DNA from: an uncultured Flavobacterium sp.
GTDB taxonomy: Bacteria; Bacteroidota; Bacteroidia; Flavobacteriales; Flavobacteriaceae
Direction of reading: 5' to 3'
NCBI RefSeq assembly: GCF_963422545.1
Contig: NZ_OY730249.1
Span: forward strand, 124,001 to 188,000
Length of the DNA stretch: 64,000 nucleotides
Every line of letters starts with the position of its first letter. The first letter of the stretch is position 1. Below, in pieces: positions 34,218 to 44,187 of the stretch. A model generated the notes under the pieces. That model saw nothing but the letters and a program-made list of their open reading frames with translations, was not told the origin of the DNA and did not search any database. A program made the position numbers and the translations under genes.

Positions 34218-34646
34218 ATGGGAGTTACAAAACACTTAAATTTTGATGTAGAGACGAAGGTGATAGGGAAAATTTGTAAAGCACTGGGACATCCTACACG
34301 AATTCAGATTATGACTCTATTATGGAAAAGAAACAACAGAACTTGTGGGGAAATTGTTGAATTAATTCCGTTGGCACAATCGACAATATCGAAGCATTTA
34401 TTAGAATTAAAAAAAGCAAATCTGGTAAACATAGAAAACATTGGAAAAAAAACGATCTACTCTATTGAAGTTGGCAATATTAAAATGCTTAAAAAATATT
34501 TGGGCAGCTATCTCTCAACCATCGAAATTCCGGAACAAAGTAAATCAACTGTTTTTGCTACTAAACATAAATTAATAGGTAGAAAAAGCCATTTGAAAGA
34601 ATACAATTATCAATTTCCTGACAGAAGAATAAAACAAGCACTTTAG
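34218..34646 (+). CDS. ArsR-family winged-helix regulator
   Basis: This 142-residue protein has a typical ArsR core: ICKALGHPTRIQIMTLLWKR, then CGEIVELIPLAQSTISKHLL as the recognition helix, and a KKTIYSIEVGNI wing. There are two cysteines (ICK and TCGE), but no classical CxCxxC metal site. A C-terminal basic tail of about 40 residues is added. It stands alone; no arsenic or metal-efflux gene is adjacent, so its inducer is unknown. Confidence 0.88.
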   Translation: MGVTKHLNFDVETKVIGKICKALGHPTRIQIMTLLWKRNNRTCGEIVELIPLAQSTISKHLLELKKANLVNIENIGKKTIYSIEVGNIKMLKKYLGSYLSTIEIPEQSKSTVFATKHKLIGRKSHLKEYNYQFPDRRIKQAL

Positions 34647-34830
34647 AGATTTAGAAGTCCGTTCTATTGAAATAATTGTTAAATATAGGAAATTTCGCAT
34701 GATTTTATGCAATTCGGTTGTGTTTAAAATCTGCTATCGAACTATAACAAAACTTTATACTTCAAATTAAGTAGTTGCGAGTAAACTTTGTAACTTTGCA
34801 GTTCAAAAGTAAAATTTAAAAGTAAAAAAT

Positions 34831-35241
34831 ATGTATCCAGAAGAAATGGTAAAACCGATGCAAGCAGAACTTACTGCTGCAGGTTTTCAAGATTTACATA
34901 GTGCTGAGGCCGTAGAAAATGCTATCAAAGCCGAAGGTACCACTTTAGTTGTTGTAAATTCTGTTTGTGGCTGTGCAGCAAGAAATGCACGTCCGGGAGC
35001 AAAAATGAGTTTAGTAGGAGCTAAAAAACCAGATCACCTAATTACTGTTTTTGCTGGTGTTGACAAAGAAGCTGTTGATGCTGCAAGACAACACATGTTT
35101 CCTTTTCCTCCATCATCGCCATCTATGGCTTTGTTCAAAAACGGAGAATTGGTTCACATGTTAGAGCGTCACCACATCGAAGGTCGTCCAGCTGAAATGA
35201 TCGCTGAGAACCTGCAAGATGCGTTTAATGAATTCTGTTAA
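34831..35241 (+). CDS. BrxA/BrxB-family bacilliredoxin
   Basis: This 136-residue protein has the unusual redox motif VVNSVCGCAARNARPGA (Cys46-Gly-Cys48), then HMFPFPPSSPSMALFKNGE and the end AEMIAENLQDAFNEFC. It is a YphP/YqiW-type thiol-disulfide protein that removes bacillithiol from proteins in Firmicutes. Many Bacteroidota also make bacillithiol, so that role is plausible here. A TAACTTTG box lies upstream at 34791-34798. Confidence 0.92.
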   Translation: MYPEEMVKPMQAELTAAGFQDLHSAEAVENAIKAEGTTLVVVNSVCGCAARNARPGAKMSLVGAKKPDHLITVFAGVDKEAVDAARQHMFPFPPSSPSMALFKNGELVHMLERHHIEGRPAEMIAENLQDAFNEFC

Positions 35242-35257
35242 TTAGGTTCAAAGTGAC

Positions 35258-35360
35258 AAAGGTACAGAGGTACAAAGATTTAAAAAGCACTATGAAAATA
35301 GTGCTTTTTGTTTTTTTAGATATGTTGGAAACCTTTGAACCTTTGCCTCTCTGTACCTTT
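35258..35360. repeat. Inverted repeat enclosing an intrinsic terminator
   Basis: The outer arms aaaggtacagag (35258-35269) and ctctgtaccttt (35349-35360) enclose the terminator at 35282-35309. The words match those at 1638-1678. Confidence 0.75.
35282..35309 (+). terminator. Intrinsic terminator of the bacilliredoxin gene
   Basis: The stem aaaaagcacta (35282-35292) and tagtgcttttt (35299-35309) is a perfect 11-bp pair with a 6-base loop and a following T-run. It serves the rightward gene and possibly the leftward efflux operon. Confidence 0.8.
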
Positions 35361-35365
35361 GCACC

Positions 35366-36736
35366 TCAAAAACTCCATCCTCCGCCAAGTGCTTTATACA
35401 ACTGGATCATTGAGGTTAATTGTTTTTGAGTTAATTGAGAAAGGCTAAGTTGTGCTTCAAACAAGGATCTTTGAGCGTCCAAAACTTCCAGATACGAAAC
35501 GTAACCGTTATAATATCTGGCATTTGATAAATCATAATTTGTTTGAGCAGCTACAACTTGTTTATTTCTTGCGGTCCATTCTTCTTTATACATCGCGACA
35601 TTTTGAAGCGAGTTTTCTACTTCAGAAATAGCAATTAAATAGGTTTTTTGAAAGTTTAGTTTGCGCTCTTCGGCGATTTGACGGTTTACTTCGACGCGGC
35701 GTCTGTTTTTTCCGAAGTTGAAAATTGGGCCTGTAACTCCAGCTCCAATATTTTGCAAATAAGAAGTATCACTAAATAAATCTGCTACCTTAACACTTGT
35801 AAAACCGGCAAGTGCTGCAATATTAAAAGATGGATATCTCATAGCTTGGGCAACCCCAATTTTTTCGTTTGCAGATCGGTACGAAAGTTCAGTGGCTTTT
35901 ACGTCAGGTCGGTTTTCAAGCAAAGCTGATGGAACCGAAGTTGGAAAAGTAGTCAGAATCAATAATTCGCTATTGGTTTTTCCTCTTTGTATAGGTTGCG
36001 GAACTTGTCCGATTAAAATAGAAATCGAATTTTCAAGTGCCGTAATTTGTCTTTTAATAGCCGGAATATTGGCTTCGGCAATTGCTACTTGCTGTTCTAT
36101 TTGAACTTTATCTAATTCGGCAACATAACCACTTTTAAAACGCTCGTTTATGATATCGTAGGCTTTTTGCCTTGTTTCTAAAGTATGAATGGTGATTTCT
36201 AACTGATTGTCAAAATCGCGCAATTGAAAATACGAAATAGCAATATTGCTGACAATGTCTGAAAGTACTACTTTTCGGGCTTCATCAGTTGCTAAAAGAT
36301 CATTTTGAAGCGCTTTATTCTGATGGCGGTATTTTCCCCAAAAATCCAATTCCCAAGACATATTTGCAAAAGCAGAACTGGATTGCAGAAAGGATTCCGC
36401 ACTATTTACTTGTCCGGAATATTGAAAAGAAGGATATAAATCGGCTTTGGCGATTCCCAGATTGGCTTTAGCTTGTTCGAGACGTGCGATAGCAATTTTT
36501 AGATCAAAATTGTTCTGAAGTCCTTTTTCGATTAATCCAATTAAAACTGGATCATTAAATATTGTTGACCATTTTATGGTTCGTACTGTGTTTGTTGTAT
36601 CAGTACTATGATCGCCATTTAGGAAACTTTCCGTTTTAGGTTGTTCGGGCTGAACATATTTTGGTCCAACCATACATCCAAAAGGAAAAACGGCTATCAA
36701 AAGTAACGCTAAGACTAATTTTAGATTTTTCATCAT
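35366..36736 (-). CDS. RND efflux outer-membrane lipoprotein (NodT/OprM-like)
   Basis: This 456-residue TolC-family protein has a lipoprotein signal MMKNLKLVLALLLIAVFPFG and a Cys in FGCMVGPKY. Two coiled-coil repeats match OprM-type channels (LKIAIARLEQAKANLGIAKA, SNIAISYFQLRDFDNQLEIT, ENRPDVKATELSYRSANEKI). It forms the exit duct through the outer membrane. Its start ATGA overlaps the stop of the RND pump gene, so the two are coupled. It is the third gene of the adaptor-pump-channel operon. Confidence 0.95.
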   Translation of the reverse strand: MMKNLKLVLALLLIAVFPFGCMVGPKYVQPEQPKTESFLNGDHSTDTTNTVRTIKWSTIFNDPVLIGLIEKGLQNNFDLKIAIARLEQAKANLGIAKADLYPSFQYSGQVNSAESFLQSSSAFANMSWELDFWGKYRHQNKALQNDLLATDEARKVVLSDIVSNIAISYFQLRDFDNQLEITIHTLETRQKAYDIINERFKSGYVAELDKVQIEQQVAIAEANIPAIKRQITALENSISILIGQVPQPIQRGKTNSELLILTTFPTSVPSALLENRPDVKATELSYRSANEKIGVAQAMRYPSFNIAALAGFTSVKVADLFSDTSYLQNIGAGVTGPIFNFGKNRRRVEVNRQIAEERKLNFQKTYLIAISEVENSLQNVAMYKEEWTARNKQVVAAQTNYDLSNARYYNGYVSYLEVLDAQRSLFEAQLSLSQLTQKQLTSMIQLYKALGGGWSF

Positions 36737-39700
36737 TCTTCCTTTTTAGTTTCATCAATTTCCTCTGAATGTTTTTTACCAAAACTTTCAATAAACACAA
36801 ATAACACCGGAATCAAACATACTCCTAAAATGGTGGCGACAAGCATTCCGCTAAAAACGGTCATTCCCATAACTTTTCTGGCTTGTGCTCCGGCTCCGGT
36901 TGCAGTTAACAAAGGTACAACTCCCAAAATAAAAGCAAAAGCAGTCATTAGAATAGGACGAAAACGTAGTTTGGCAGCATATAAAGCAGCTTCTTTAACC
37001 GGCATTCCTTTTTCATATTCTTCTTTGGCAAATTCTACAATCAAAATGGCATTTTTAGCGGCGAGACCAATAAGCATTACGAGACCAATTTGTGCAAAAA
37101 CATTGTTGACATAATCAGGGCTAAAGAATCGACAGATGAATAATCCTAAAAAGGCTCCAAAAACGGCAAAAGGCGTTCCTAGTAGTACACTAAAGGGAAG
37201 TTTCCAACTTTCGTATTGTGCCGCAAGAATTAAAAACACAAAAAGCAAGGCCATAATAAATACCGTATTTCCTTTTCCTTCGGCTTGTTTTTCCTGAAAA
37301 CTCATATTTGCCCATTCGTAACTCATCGCAGCCGGCAAAGTTTTTTCGGCAGTTTCCTGTAAAGCATTCATTGCCTGTGCCGAAGTAAATCCGGGTGCGG
37401 GTGTTCCTCCAATTTCAGCAGCGCGATACAAATTGAATCGGGTTGTAAATTCAGGTCCGCTTTCTTTTCGAATGGTGGCAATACTCGAAATTGGAATCAT
37501 TCTGTTGCTTTTGCTTCGAACAAATATTTTATTAATGTCTTCGGGATTTACTGTAAAACTTGGATCTGCCTGAAGTAATACAATGTATTGACGTCCAAAT
37601 TTGTTAAACTCATTGATATATTGTCCTCCCAAACTGGCGCCAATAGCAAGATTTACATCTGATAAGGAAAGTCCAAGTTCGGTGACTTTTTCCCGATCAA
37701 TATCTAAACTAATTTGTGGCACATTTGGATTAAAGGTCGTTCGGATGGTTCCGATTTCTGGTCGCTTTTTGGCTTCGGCCATAAATCGCTGTGCATTTTC
37801 GAAGAGATACTGAGGTGTATTTCCTTCTTTGTCCTGAAGCATCATCGAGAATCCGGCAGCGTTACCAATTCCGGTAATTGGCGGAGGACCAAAAGCAAAG
37901 ACGGTAGCTTCGGGAATTCCGAAAACAACTTTTCCGTTTACTTCTTTTAGAATTTGAAAAACATCTTGTTTGCGTTCTTTCCATTCTTTCAGGGCGACAA
38001 AGAAAAATCCATTATTGGTTGCAACCGAGTTTTTAATTAAACTAAATCCGGCGACAGAAGTATAATATTCAATACCATCATTTTTAGCTAAAATATGCTC
38101 GATTTTTTGAATGACTTTGTTGGTTCTTTCTAAAGACGAAGCACCAGGCAATTCAATATTTATAAACATATAACCTTGATCTTCTTCGGGAACGAATCCG
38201 CCTGGAATTTTTCCTCCCAAGAGAATAATAGCTCCAATCAGAATTCCGATGAAAATAAAACTTCGCGCCATTTTCTTGATCAGATAACCTGAAAAACCGG
38301 TGTATTTATCTGTAAAGACTGAAAATTTCCGGTTAAAAGCGGCGAAGAGTTTTCCGAGCCAGCCTTTTGCTTCCTGATTGGGTTTCAGTAATAATGAACA
38401 TAAAGCGGGACTTAAAGTTAGAGCACTCAATGCAGAGAATATCACCGAAATAGCAATTGTAATAGCGAATTGCTGATAGAGTCGTCCTGTAATTCCGGGA
38501 GTCAAAGCAACCGGAATAAATACGGCGGTTAATACAATTGCGATGGCAATTACGGGACCTGAAACTTCTTTCATCGCTTGATTTGTGGCTTCTTTTGGTG
38601 ACATGCCTTGTTCGATATGATGCATTACGGCTTCGACGACGACAATTGCATCATCGACAACAATACCAATAGCGAGTACTAATCCTAAAAGTGAAAGTAC
38701 GTTTACCGAAAAGCCCAATAACGGGAAAAGCATAAAAACGCCAATTAATGAAACGGGAACAGTTACTAAAGGAATGAGCGTCGCGCGCCAGTTTTGCAAA
38801 AAGATAAAAACTACCAGGATTACTAGTATAATAGCTTCGATTAAAGTATGCATGATTTCGTTTATTCCTTCAGAAATAGCCAAGGTTGTATCCAGAGAAA
38901 CGCGATATTTTAAATCCTGAGGGAAACGCTTGCTTAATTGTGCGATCGTTTTTTTGACATTGGCAGCAACTTCTAAAGCATTGGAACCAGGCATTTGTTT
39001 AATTCCGATGGTTCCTGCCGGGCTTCCGTTTAGTCTTGCCACAGAGGCATAACTTTCGGTTCCTAGCGTAACGGTGCCAACATCTTTCAAGCGAACTTGT
39101 TGATTGTTGATATTTGATTTTAGGATGATATTTTCAAAATCTTCCGGATTTATAAGACGATCTTTTAGGGTTACATTATACGTAAACTCGTTGTTGTCTG
39201 TTGCGGGCGGTGCTCCAAATTTTCCTCCGGGTGAAATCGCATTTTGTTCTTTAATTGCCTGAATAATATCGGGAATCGTCAAATTGTATTTGGACATGAT
39301 ATCGGGCTTGACCCAAATTCGCATTGCATAATTACTTCCTCCATAAAGAGTAACTTCTCCAACTCCCTTAATACGTGCCAATGCGTCGACAATATTGATG
39401 TTGGCATAATTAGTCAAAAAGTTATTGTTGAATGTTTTTTCGGGAGAAAATAAAGAAATAATCAGCAAAGGCATCGAAAGCGACTTTTTGGTGGTAACTC
39501 CCGTTGTTTTAACATCGTTTGGGAGTTTATTGGTGGCTTCGTTAACTCTGTTTTGGGTAAGCATCGTCGCAATATCCAAATTAGTTCCCATGTCGAATGT
39601 GATATTAAGTGTCATACTTCCGTCACCCGTATTGGTCGATTGCATGTAGAGCATGTTTTCAACTCCGTTTACTTTTTGTTCAATTGGTGTTGCAACTGCT

Positions 39701-39876
39701 TGTTCTACATTTAAGGCATTTGCACCTCTATAACTGGTTGAAACTTGTACCAAAGGCGGTGCAATTTCGGGATATTGTGCAATAGGAGTTCCAAGTATAG
39801 AAAGTCCTCCAATAATAACGATAAATACGGATAGTACGATGGCGACTATCGGTCTTCTTACAAAAAAATTATCCAT
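36733..39876 (-). CDS. RND multidrug efflux pump (AcrB/MexB-like)
   Basis: This 1047-residue pump has twelve membrane helices and two large periplasmic loops. The HAE1-type start is RRPIVAIVLSVFIVIIGG. The proton-relay aspartates are in LAIGIVVDDAIVVVEAVMHH, and QLPGASSLERTN-like and FAFGPPPITGIGNAAGF segments line the pore. It exports hydrophobic compounds by proton exchange. Substrates cannot be told from sequence. Adaptor gene upstream, channel gene downstream, both within four bases. Confidence 0.97.
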   Translation of the reverse strand: MDNFFVRRPIVAIVLSVFIVIIGGLSILGTPIAQYPEIAPPLVQVSTSYRGANALNVEQAVATPIEQKVNGVENMLYMQSTNTGDGSMTLNITFDMGTNLDIATMLTQNRVNEATNKLPNDVKTTGVTTKKSLSMPLLIISLFSPEKTFNNNFLTNYANINIVDALARIKGVGEVTLYGGSNYAMRIWVKPDIMSKYNLTIPDIIQAIKEQNAISPGGKFGAPPATDNNEFTYNVTLKDRLINPEDFENIILKSNINNQQVRLKDVGTVTLGTESYASVARLNGSPAGTIGIKQMPGSNALEVAANVKKTIAQLSKRFPQDLKYRVSLDTTLAISEGINEIMHTLIEAIILVILVVFIFLQNWRATLIPLVTVPVSLIGVFMLFPLLGFSVNVLSLLGLVLAIGIVVDDAIVVVEAVMHHIEQGMSPKEATNQAMKEVSGPVIAIAIVLTAVFIPVALTPGITGRLYQQFAITIAISVIFSALSALTLSPALCSLLLKPNQEAKGWLGKLFAAFNRKFSVFTDKYTGFSGYLIKKMARSFIFIGILIGAIILLGGKIPGGFVPEEDQGYMFINIELPGASSLERTNKVIQKIEHILAKNDGIEYYTSVAGFSLIKNSVATNNGFFFVALKEWKERKQDVFQILKEVNGKVVFGIPEATVFAFGPPPITGIGNAAGFSMMLQDKEGNTPQYLFENAQRFMAEAKKRPEIGTIRTTFNPNVPQISLDIDREKVTELGLSLSDVNLAIGASLGGQYINEFNKFGRQYIVLLQADPSFTVNPEDINKIFVRSKSNRMIPISSIATIRKESGPEFTTRFNLYRAAEIGGTPAPGFTSAQAMNALQETAEKTLPAAMSYEWANMSFQEKQAEGKGNTVFIMALLFVFLILAAQYESWKLPFSVLLGTPFAVFGAFLGLFICRFFSPDYVNNVFAQIGLVMLIGLAAKNAILIVEFAKEEYEKGMPVKEAALYAAKLRFRPILMTAFAFILGVVPLLTATGAGAQARKVMGMTVFSGMLVATILGVCLIPVLFVFIESFGKKHSEEIDETKKEE

Positions 39877-39879
39877 AAT

Positions 39880-41028
39880 TTAGTCGTTTTGAGATGATGC
39901 AATCTGTTTTTTATCAGCCACATAAGGAACGGGTGCGACAGTTGATCCGGGCTGGATAAACTGATTGCCAATAATGGCTACTTTTTCATTAGATTTTAAT
40001 CCTTTTGTGATGATCCAGTCAATGCCTATTTTCTGACCCACTTCGACCATTCGGGTTTGAATAGTGTTTTTATCATCGATTATAGAAACCTGAAAAAGCC
40101 CCTGAATTTCGGTAACTGCTTTTTGAGGAATTACGATTGCATTTTTTTCTGTGCGAATTAGAACGCGAACTTTTCCAAATTGCCCTGAACGTAAAGTTCC
40201 GTCAGGATTTGGAAATTGTGCTTCAATAGTTACGGTTCCTGTTGTGGGATCTATTTTAGTATCTGAAAAATTCAGGGTTCCTTTTTGAGGATGCGTACTT
40301 CCATCGGATAATATTAATTGTAGATCAGTGATTTTTTCGCCTTGTTTGGTGCGTTTCTGGTATCTTAGATAATCAGATTCACTAACAGTAAATTGTACTC
40401 GCACTTTGTCGAGTTTCGAAACCATATTTAATCTTGAAGCGTTGCCTGCCTTGGTAATATAATCCCCCAATCTTGCATTCGAAAGTCCGATAACGCCATC
40501 TATTGGCGATTTAATATTGCAGTAACCTCTTTCTATTTCCTGATTTTTTAAGCTTGCCTGCATACTGGCATAATTAGATTTTGCAGCTTTGTCTTTTGCA
40601 ACTGCGGCGTCTAATTCTCGTTTACTTACAGCATTCATATCAGCAAGCGGACGAATTCTTTTTAATTCTTCATTAGCATTTACCAAACTACTTTGGGCAA
40701 CAGCAAGTTGTCCGCGAGCTTGTTCGACTTTTGTTTCATATTCTAACGGATCAATTGTGTAAAGCAATTGACCTTTTTTGACTTTTTGACCTTCTTTAAA
40801 ATAAATCCCGGTCAATATTCCATCTACACGGGCGATTAGTTCGATGTCTAATTCTCCAAAAGTTTGTCCGGCAAAATCTTTATAAATGGGAACATCTTCA
40901 CTTTTAACCATTACAAAAGGAGCTTGCATGGGCGGTGGCGCTTTTGGTTGTTCTTTTTTGCAGGAAATAAAAAAGGTTAAAAAAAGGAGAATTGGGAAAA
41001 TTGGTTTTGGTAGTTTTAAATCATTCAT
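39880..41028 (-). CDS. RND efflux periplasmic adaptor lipoprotein
   Basis: From the ATG at 41028 (complement) the protein has 382 residues with a lipoprotein signal ending FFISCKKEQ. An earlier in-frame ATG at 41055 would prefix nine hydrophobic residues and is less likely. The MexA/AcrA layout is clear: a lipoyl half DGILTGIYFKEGQKVKKGQL, a coiled-coil hairpin, and the second lipoyl and barrel parts INSPIDGV-like and GTVTIEAQFPNPDGTLRSG. It links pump and channel. It is the first gene of the operon. Confidence 0.95.
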   Translation of the reverse strand: MNDLKLPKPIFPILLFLTFFISCKKEQPKAPPPMQAPFVMVKSEDVPIYKDFAGQTFGELDIELIARVDGILTGIYFKEGQKVKKGQLLYTIDPLEYETKVEQARGQLAVAQSSLVNANEELKRIRPLADMNAVSKRELDAAVAKDKAAKSNYASMQASLKNQEIERGYCNIKSPIDGVIGLSNARLGDYITKAGNASRLNMVSKLDKVRVQFTVSESDYLRYQKRTKQGEKITDLQLILSDGSTHPQKGTLNFSDTKIDPTTGTVTIEAQFPNPDGTLRSGQFGKVRVLIRTEKNAIVIPQKAVTEIQGLFQVSIIDDKNTIQTRMVEVGQKIGIDWIITKGLKSNEKVAIIGNQFIQPGSTVAPVPYVADKKQIASSQND

Positions 41029-41223
41029 CAGTATAAATGTTAAAATTGTTAACATAAATGTACTAAATTTTTGTAACTATCTGGTAAACAGTGGTTTTTT
41101 ATTCTTGTGGTTTTTTTAATCCTAATAAGGCATATAAGCTCATTTTGTTGAAAAAGTGACAAGTGGAAAGTCTTAATTTTTTTTATTTGGCTTATGTAGT
41201 TTTATTTTTGACGTTTGGTGTAT

Positions 41224-41253
41224 TTTGAAATTGCATAGAAAAGCTTACCTTTG
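41224..41253 (+). promoter_or_regulatory. Putative trhO promoter
   Basis: TTTG at 41224-41227, an 18-base spacer and TACCTTTG at 41246-41253 fit the Bacteroidota consensus. The gene starts at 41320, leaving a leader of about 60 bases. This is in the 291-base gap before trhO, which otherwise shows only AT-rich sequence. Confidence 0.55.
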
Positions 41254-41319
41254 CGCCCGAATTCACTAAGGAAACAGAATTCATTACATAATTTTTCTCA
41301 ACTTAAATAAGTTTATAGC

Positions 41320-42678
41320 ATGCAACTGTACAACACTTTAAGCGCAGAAGAAAGAGCCATCATGATCGATGATGCCGGTAAACAACGACTAACGTTGTCT
41401 TTCTATGCGTATGCCAAAATTCAAGATCCCAAACAATTTCGCGATGATTTATTTTTAGCCTGGAATAAGCTCGATGCTTTAGGCCGAATTTACGTTGCCA
41501 ATGAAGGAATAAACGCTCAGATGAGTATTCCTGAAGAAAATTTGGAACTTTTTAGAGAAACTCTTGAGGTTTATGATTTTATGAAAGGCATACGATTGAA
41601 TGAAGCCGTAGAACATGATGATCATTCGTTTTTAAAATTGACCATTAAAGTTCGTCATAAAATTGTCGCTGACGGTTTAAACGATGAAACTTTTGATGTT
41701 ACTGATATCGGCGTTCACTTGAAAGCCAAAGAATTCAATGAAATCCTTGATGATCCAAATACTATTGTGGTAGATTTTAGAAATCACTACGAAAGTGAAG
41801 TGGGACATTTTAAAGGTGCAATTACTCCGGATGTAGAAACTTTTAGAGAAAGTTTGCCTATAATCAACGATCAGCTTCAAAATCATAAAGAAGATAAAAA
41901 CCTTGTAATGTATTGTACAGGCGGAATTCGTTGTGAAAAAGCCAGCGCTTACTTTAAACATCAGGGTTTTAAAAATGTTTTTCAGTTAGAGGGCGGAATT
42001 ATCAATTATGCCAAGCAAATTGAAGCAGAAGGTCTGGAAAGCAAATTCATTGGAAAAAACTTCGTATTTGATAATCGTCTTGGTGAAAGAATTACCGAAG
42101 ACATTATTTCGCAATGTCACCAATGCGGAAAACCATGCGACAATCATACAAACTGCGAGAATGATGGTTGTCATTTGTTGTTTATTCAATGTGATGATTG
42201 TAAAACGGCAATGGAAAACTGTTGTTCTACGGAATGTCTTGACATTATCCACATGCCTTTGGTTGACCAAGTTCGTTTAAGAACCGGAAAACAAGTAGGA
42301 AATAAAGTTTTTAGAAAAGGAAAATCAGATAGTTTAAAATTCAAGCATTCAGGAGAATTATCAAACGCTGCTTTAGGTACAGCCGAAAAACCAGCCGATA
42401 TTCGCCAGAAAATAAAAGTTAAAAAAGTACTTCTTGGAAAAGCGGAGCATTATTATGTAAAAGCGAAAGTAGGGCAATTTACAGTTGAAAACCAGACATT
42501 GCAGCTTGGCGATAAAATTTTAATTTCCGGACCAACAACTGGTGAGCAGGAATTGATTTTAGACAAAATGGTTGTGAACGGTGCTGAAACCACCACAGCA
42601 AATATTGGCGATAAAGTTACTTTTGAGGTTCCATTCAGAATTAGATTATCTGATAAAATATATAAGATTTTAGGGTAA
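41320..42678 (+). CDS. trhO: tRNA uridine(34) hydroxylase / rhodanese-like protein TrhO
   Basis: This 452-residue protein has the N-terminal acylphosphatase-like domain (YAYAKIQDPKQFRDDLFLAW, then GRIYVANEGINAQMSI) and a rhodanese domain with active-site loop MYCTGGIRCEKASAYF. A Cys-rich segment follows (QCHQCGKPCDNHTNC...CCSTEC). The last roughly 100 residues form an extra domain beyond the usual YceA length of about 350. TrhO hydroxylates U34 of tRNAs using prephenate-derived chemistry in other species. A terminator follows. Confidence 0.93.
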   Translation: MQLYNTLSAEERAIMIDDAGKQRLTLSFYAYAKIQDPKQFRDDLFLAWNKLDALGRIYVANEGINAQMSIPEENLELFRETLEVYDFMKGIRLNEAVEHDDHSFLKLTIKVRHKIVADGLNDETFDVTDIGVHLKAKEFNEILDDPNTIVVDFRNHYESEVGHFKGAITPDVETFRESLPIINDQLQNHKEDKNLVMYCTGGIRCEKASAYFKHQGFKNVFQLEGGIINYAKQIEAEGLESKFIGKNFVFDNRLGERITEDIISQCHQCGKPCDNHTNCENDGCHLLFIQCDDCKTAMENCCSTECLDIIHMPLVDQVRLRTGKQVGNKVFRKGKSDSLKFKHSGELSNAALGTAEKPADIRQKIKVKKVLLGKAEHYYVKAKVGQFTVENQTLQLGDKILISGPTTGEQELILDKMVVNGAETTTANIGDKVTFEVPFRIRLSDKIYKILG

Positions 42679-42700
42679 ATTCTCTTTAAAAAAAACTTAA

Positions 42701-42735
42701 AAAAGTGGATTTTGTGTTAAACAGAATCCACTTTT
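42701..42735 (+). terminator. Intrinsic terminator after trhO
   Basis: aaaagtggatt (42701-42711) pairs perfectly with aatccactttt (42725-42735), flanked by A- and T-runs. Confidence 0.8.
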
Positions 42736-42852
42736 TTTATTTAATGAATCATTAGTTTTAATCCTTAAAAAGCAAACTAAAAAAAATACTATCTTTACCG
42801 ATCAAACGTTTATGAACTTAAGTTGCTTTTTAGCAACACTACATATATAATT

Positions 42853-44187
42853 ATGGCATGTACAAGTTGTTCAACCTCAGATGGTGGCGCACCAAAAGGT
42901 TGTAAAAATAATGGGACTTGCGGCACCGATAGCTGCAATAAATTGACGGTTTTTGATTGGCTCGCGAACATGAGTCCGTCTAATGGAGAGGCGATTTTTG
43001 ATTGTGTTGAGGTTCGTTTTAAAAACGGACGTAAGGAATTTTTTAGAAATTCAGAAAAATTAACTTTAAGTATTGGTGATATTGTAGCAACTGTTGCATC
43101 ACCAGGACATGATATTGGGATTGTAACTTTGACAGGCGAATTGGTAAAAATTCAAATGAAGAAAAAAGGAGTCAATCACGAAAGTAATGAAGTACCTAAA
43201 ATTTACCGAAAAGCATCTCAAAAAGATATCGATATTTGGTCTGTAGCACGTGATCGTGAAGAACCAATGAAAGTTCGTGCTCGTGAATTAGCGATTCAGC
43301 ACAAGCTTGAAATGAAAATATCTGATATTGAATTTCAGGGAGATGGCTCAAAAGCTACATTTTACTACACAGCAAATGACAGAGTCGATTTTAGACTTTT
43401 GATTAAAGATTTTGCTAAAGAATTCAGTACAAGAGTTGAGATGAAACAAGTAGGTTTCCGTCAGGAAGCAGCTCGTTTAGGTGGAATTGGTTCTTGCGGA
43501 CGAGAACTTTGCTGTTCGACCTGGTTAACAGATTTTAGAAGTGTCAACACATCGGCGGCGCGTTACCAACAGCTTTCGCTAAATCCTCAAAAATTAGCCG
43601 GACAATGCGGAAAATTAAAGTGTTGCTTAAATTATGAGCTTGATACTTACATGGATGCATTGAAAGATTTTCCAGATTATGACACTAAATTAGTGACTGA
43701 AAAAGGAGATGCAATTTGCCAAAAACAAGATATTTTTAAAGGACTGATGTGGTTTGCTTACACCAATAATTTTGCAAACTGGCATGTTTTAAAAATCGAT
43801 CAGGTAAAAGAAATTATTGCCGAAAATAAGCTGAAAAACAAAGTTTCTTCATTAGAAGATTTTGCTATTGAGGTAGTTTCAGAGCCTGAAAAAGACTTTA
43901 ATAATGCTATGGGGCAAGAGAGTTTAACTCGTTTCGATCAGCCGAAAAGAAAGAAAAAACCAAATCGCAAACGCAAACCAAATGCAGAAGCAGCGGTTGT
44001 AGCAACTCCAAATAAACCGCAGGGAAATCAAAATCCGAATAAACCTGCAGGAGGAAATCCTAATAAAGGAAATAAGCCTAATAATAACAAGCCAAATCAA
44101 TCGAATAAAGCTAATAATTCGAATGACAACAAACCGGCTGAACCTAGAAAACCCATAATTATTACTAAAAATGAGAATAAAAAATAG
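42853..44187 (+). CDS. ricT: PSP1-domain iron-sulfur protein RicT
   Basis: From the ATG at 42853 the protein has 444 residues. An in-frame TTG at 42823 is a poor alternative. It starts with a Cys-rich segment (MACTSCSTSDGGAPKGCKN). The PSP1 core contains GSCGRELCCSTWLTDF and GQCGKLKCCLNYELD, whose cysteines bind Fe-S clusters in RicT. After about residue 360 comes a long tail rich in Asn, Lys and Pro with no fold. In Bacillus RicT acts with RicA and RicF in RNA processing. Here it precedes gldH, overlapping it by 17 bases. Confidence 0.93.
   Translation: MACTSCSTSDGGAPKGCKNNGTCGTDSCNKLTVFDWLANMSPSNGEAIFDCVEVRFKNGRKEFFRNSEKLTLSIGDIVATVASPGHDIGIVTLTGELVKIQMKKKGVNHESNEVPKIYRKASQKDIDIWSVARDREEPMKVRARELAIQHKLEMKISDIEFQGDGSKATFYYTANDRVDFRLLIKDFAKEFSTRVEMKQVGFRQEAARLGGIGSCGRELCCSTWLTDFRSVNTSAARYQQLSLNPQKLAGQCGKLKCCLNYELDTYMDALKDFPDYDTKLVTEKGDAICQKQDIFKGLMWFAYTNNFANWHVLKIDQVKEIIAENKLKNKVSSLEDFAIEVVSEPEKDFNNAMGQESLTRFDQPKRKKKPNRKRKPNAEAAVVATPNKPQGNQNPNKPAGGNPNKGNKPNNNKPNQSNKANNSNDNKPAEPRKPIIITKNENKK

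Noticed and set aside
41029..41319. Gap before trhO searched for a riboswitch
   Set aside because: Only a promoter is visible; no conserved stem or motif was recognised.
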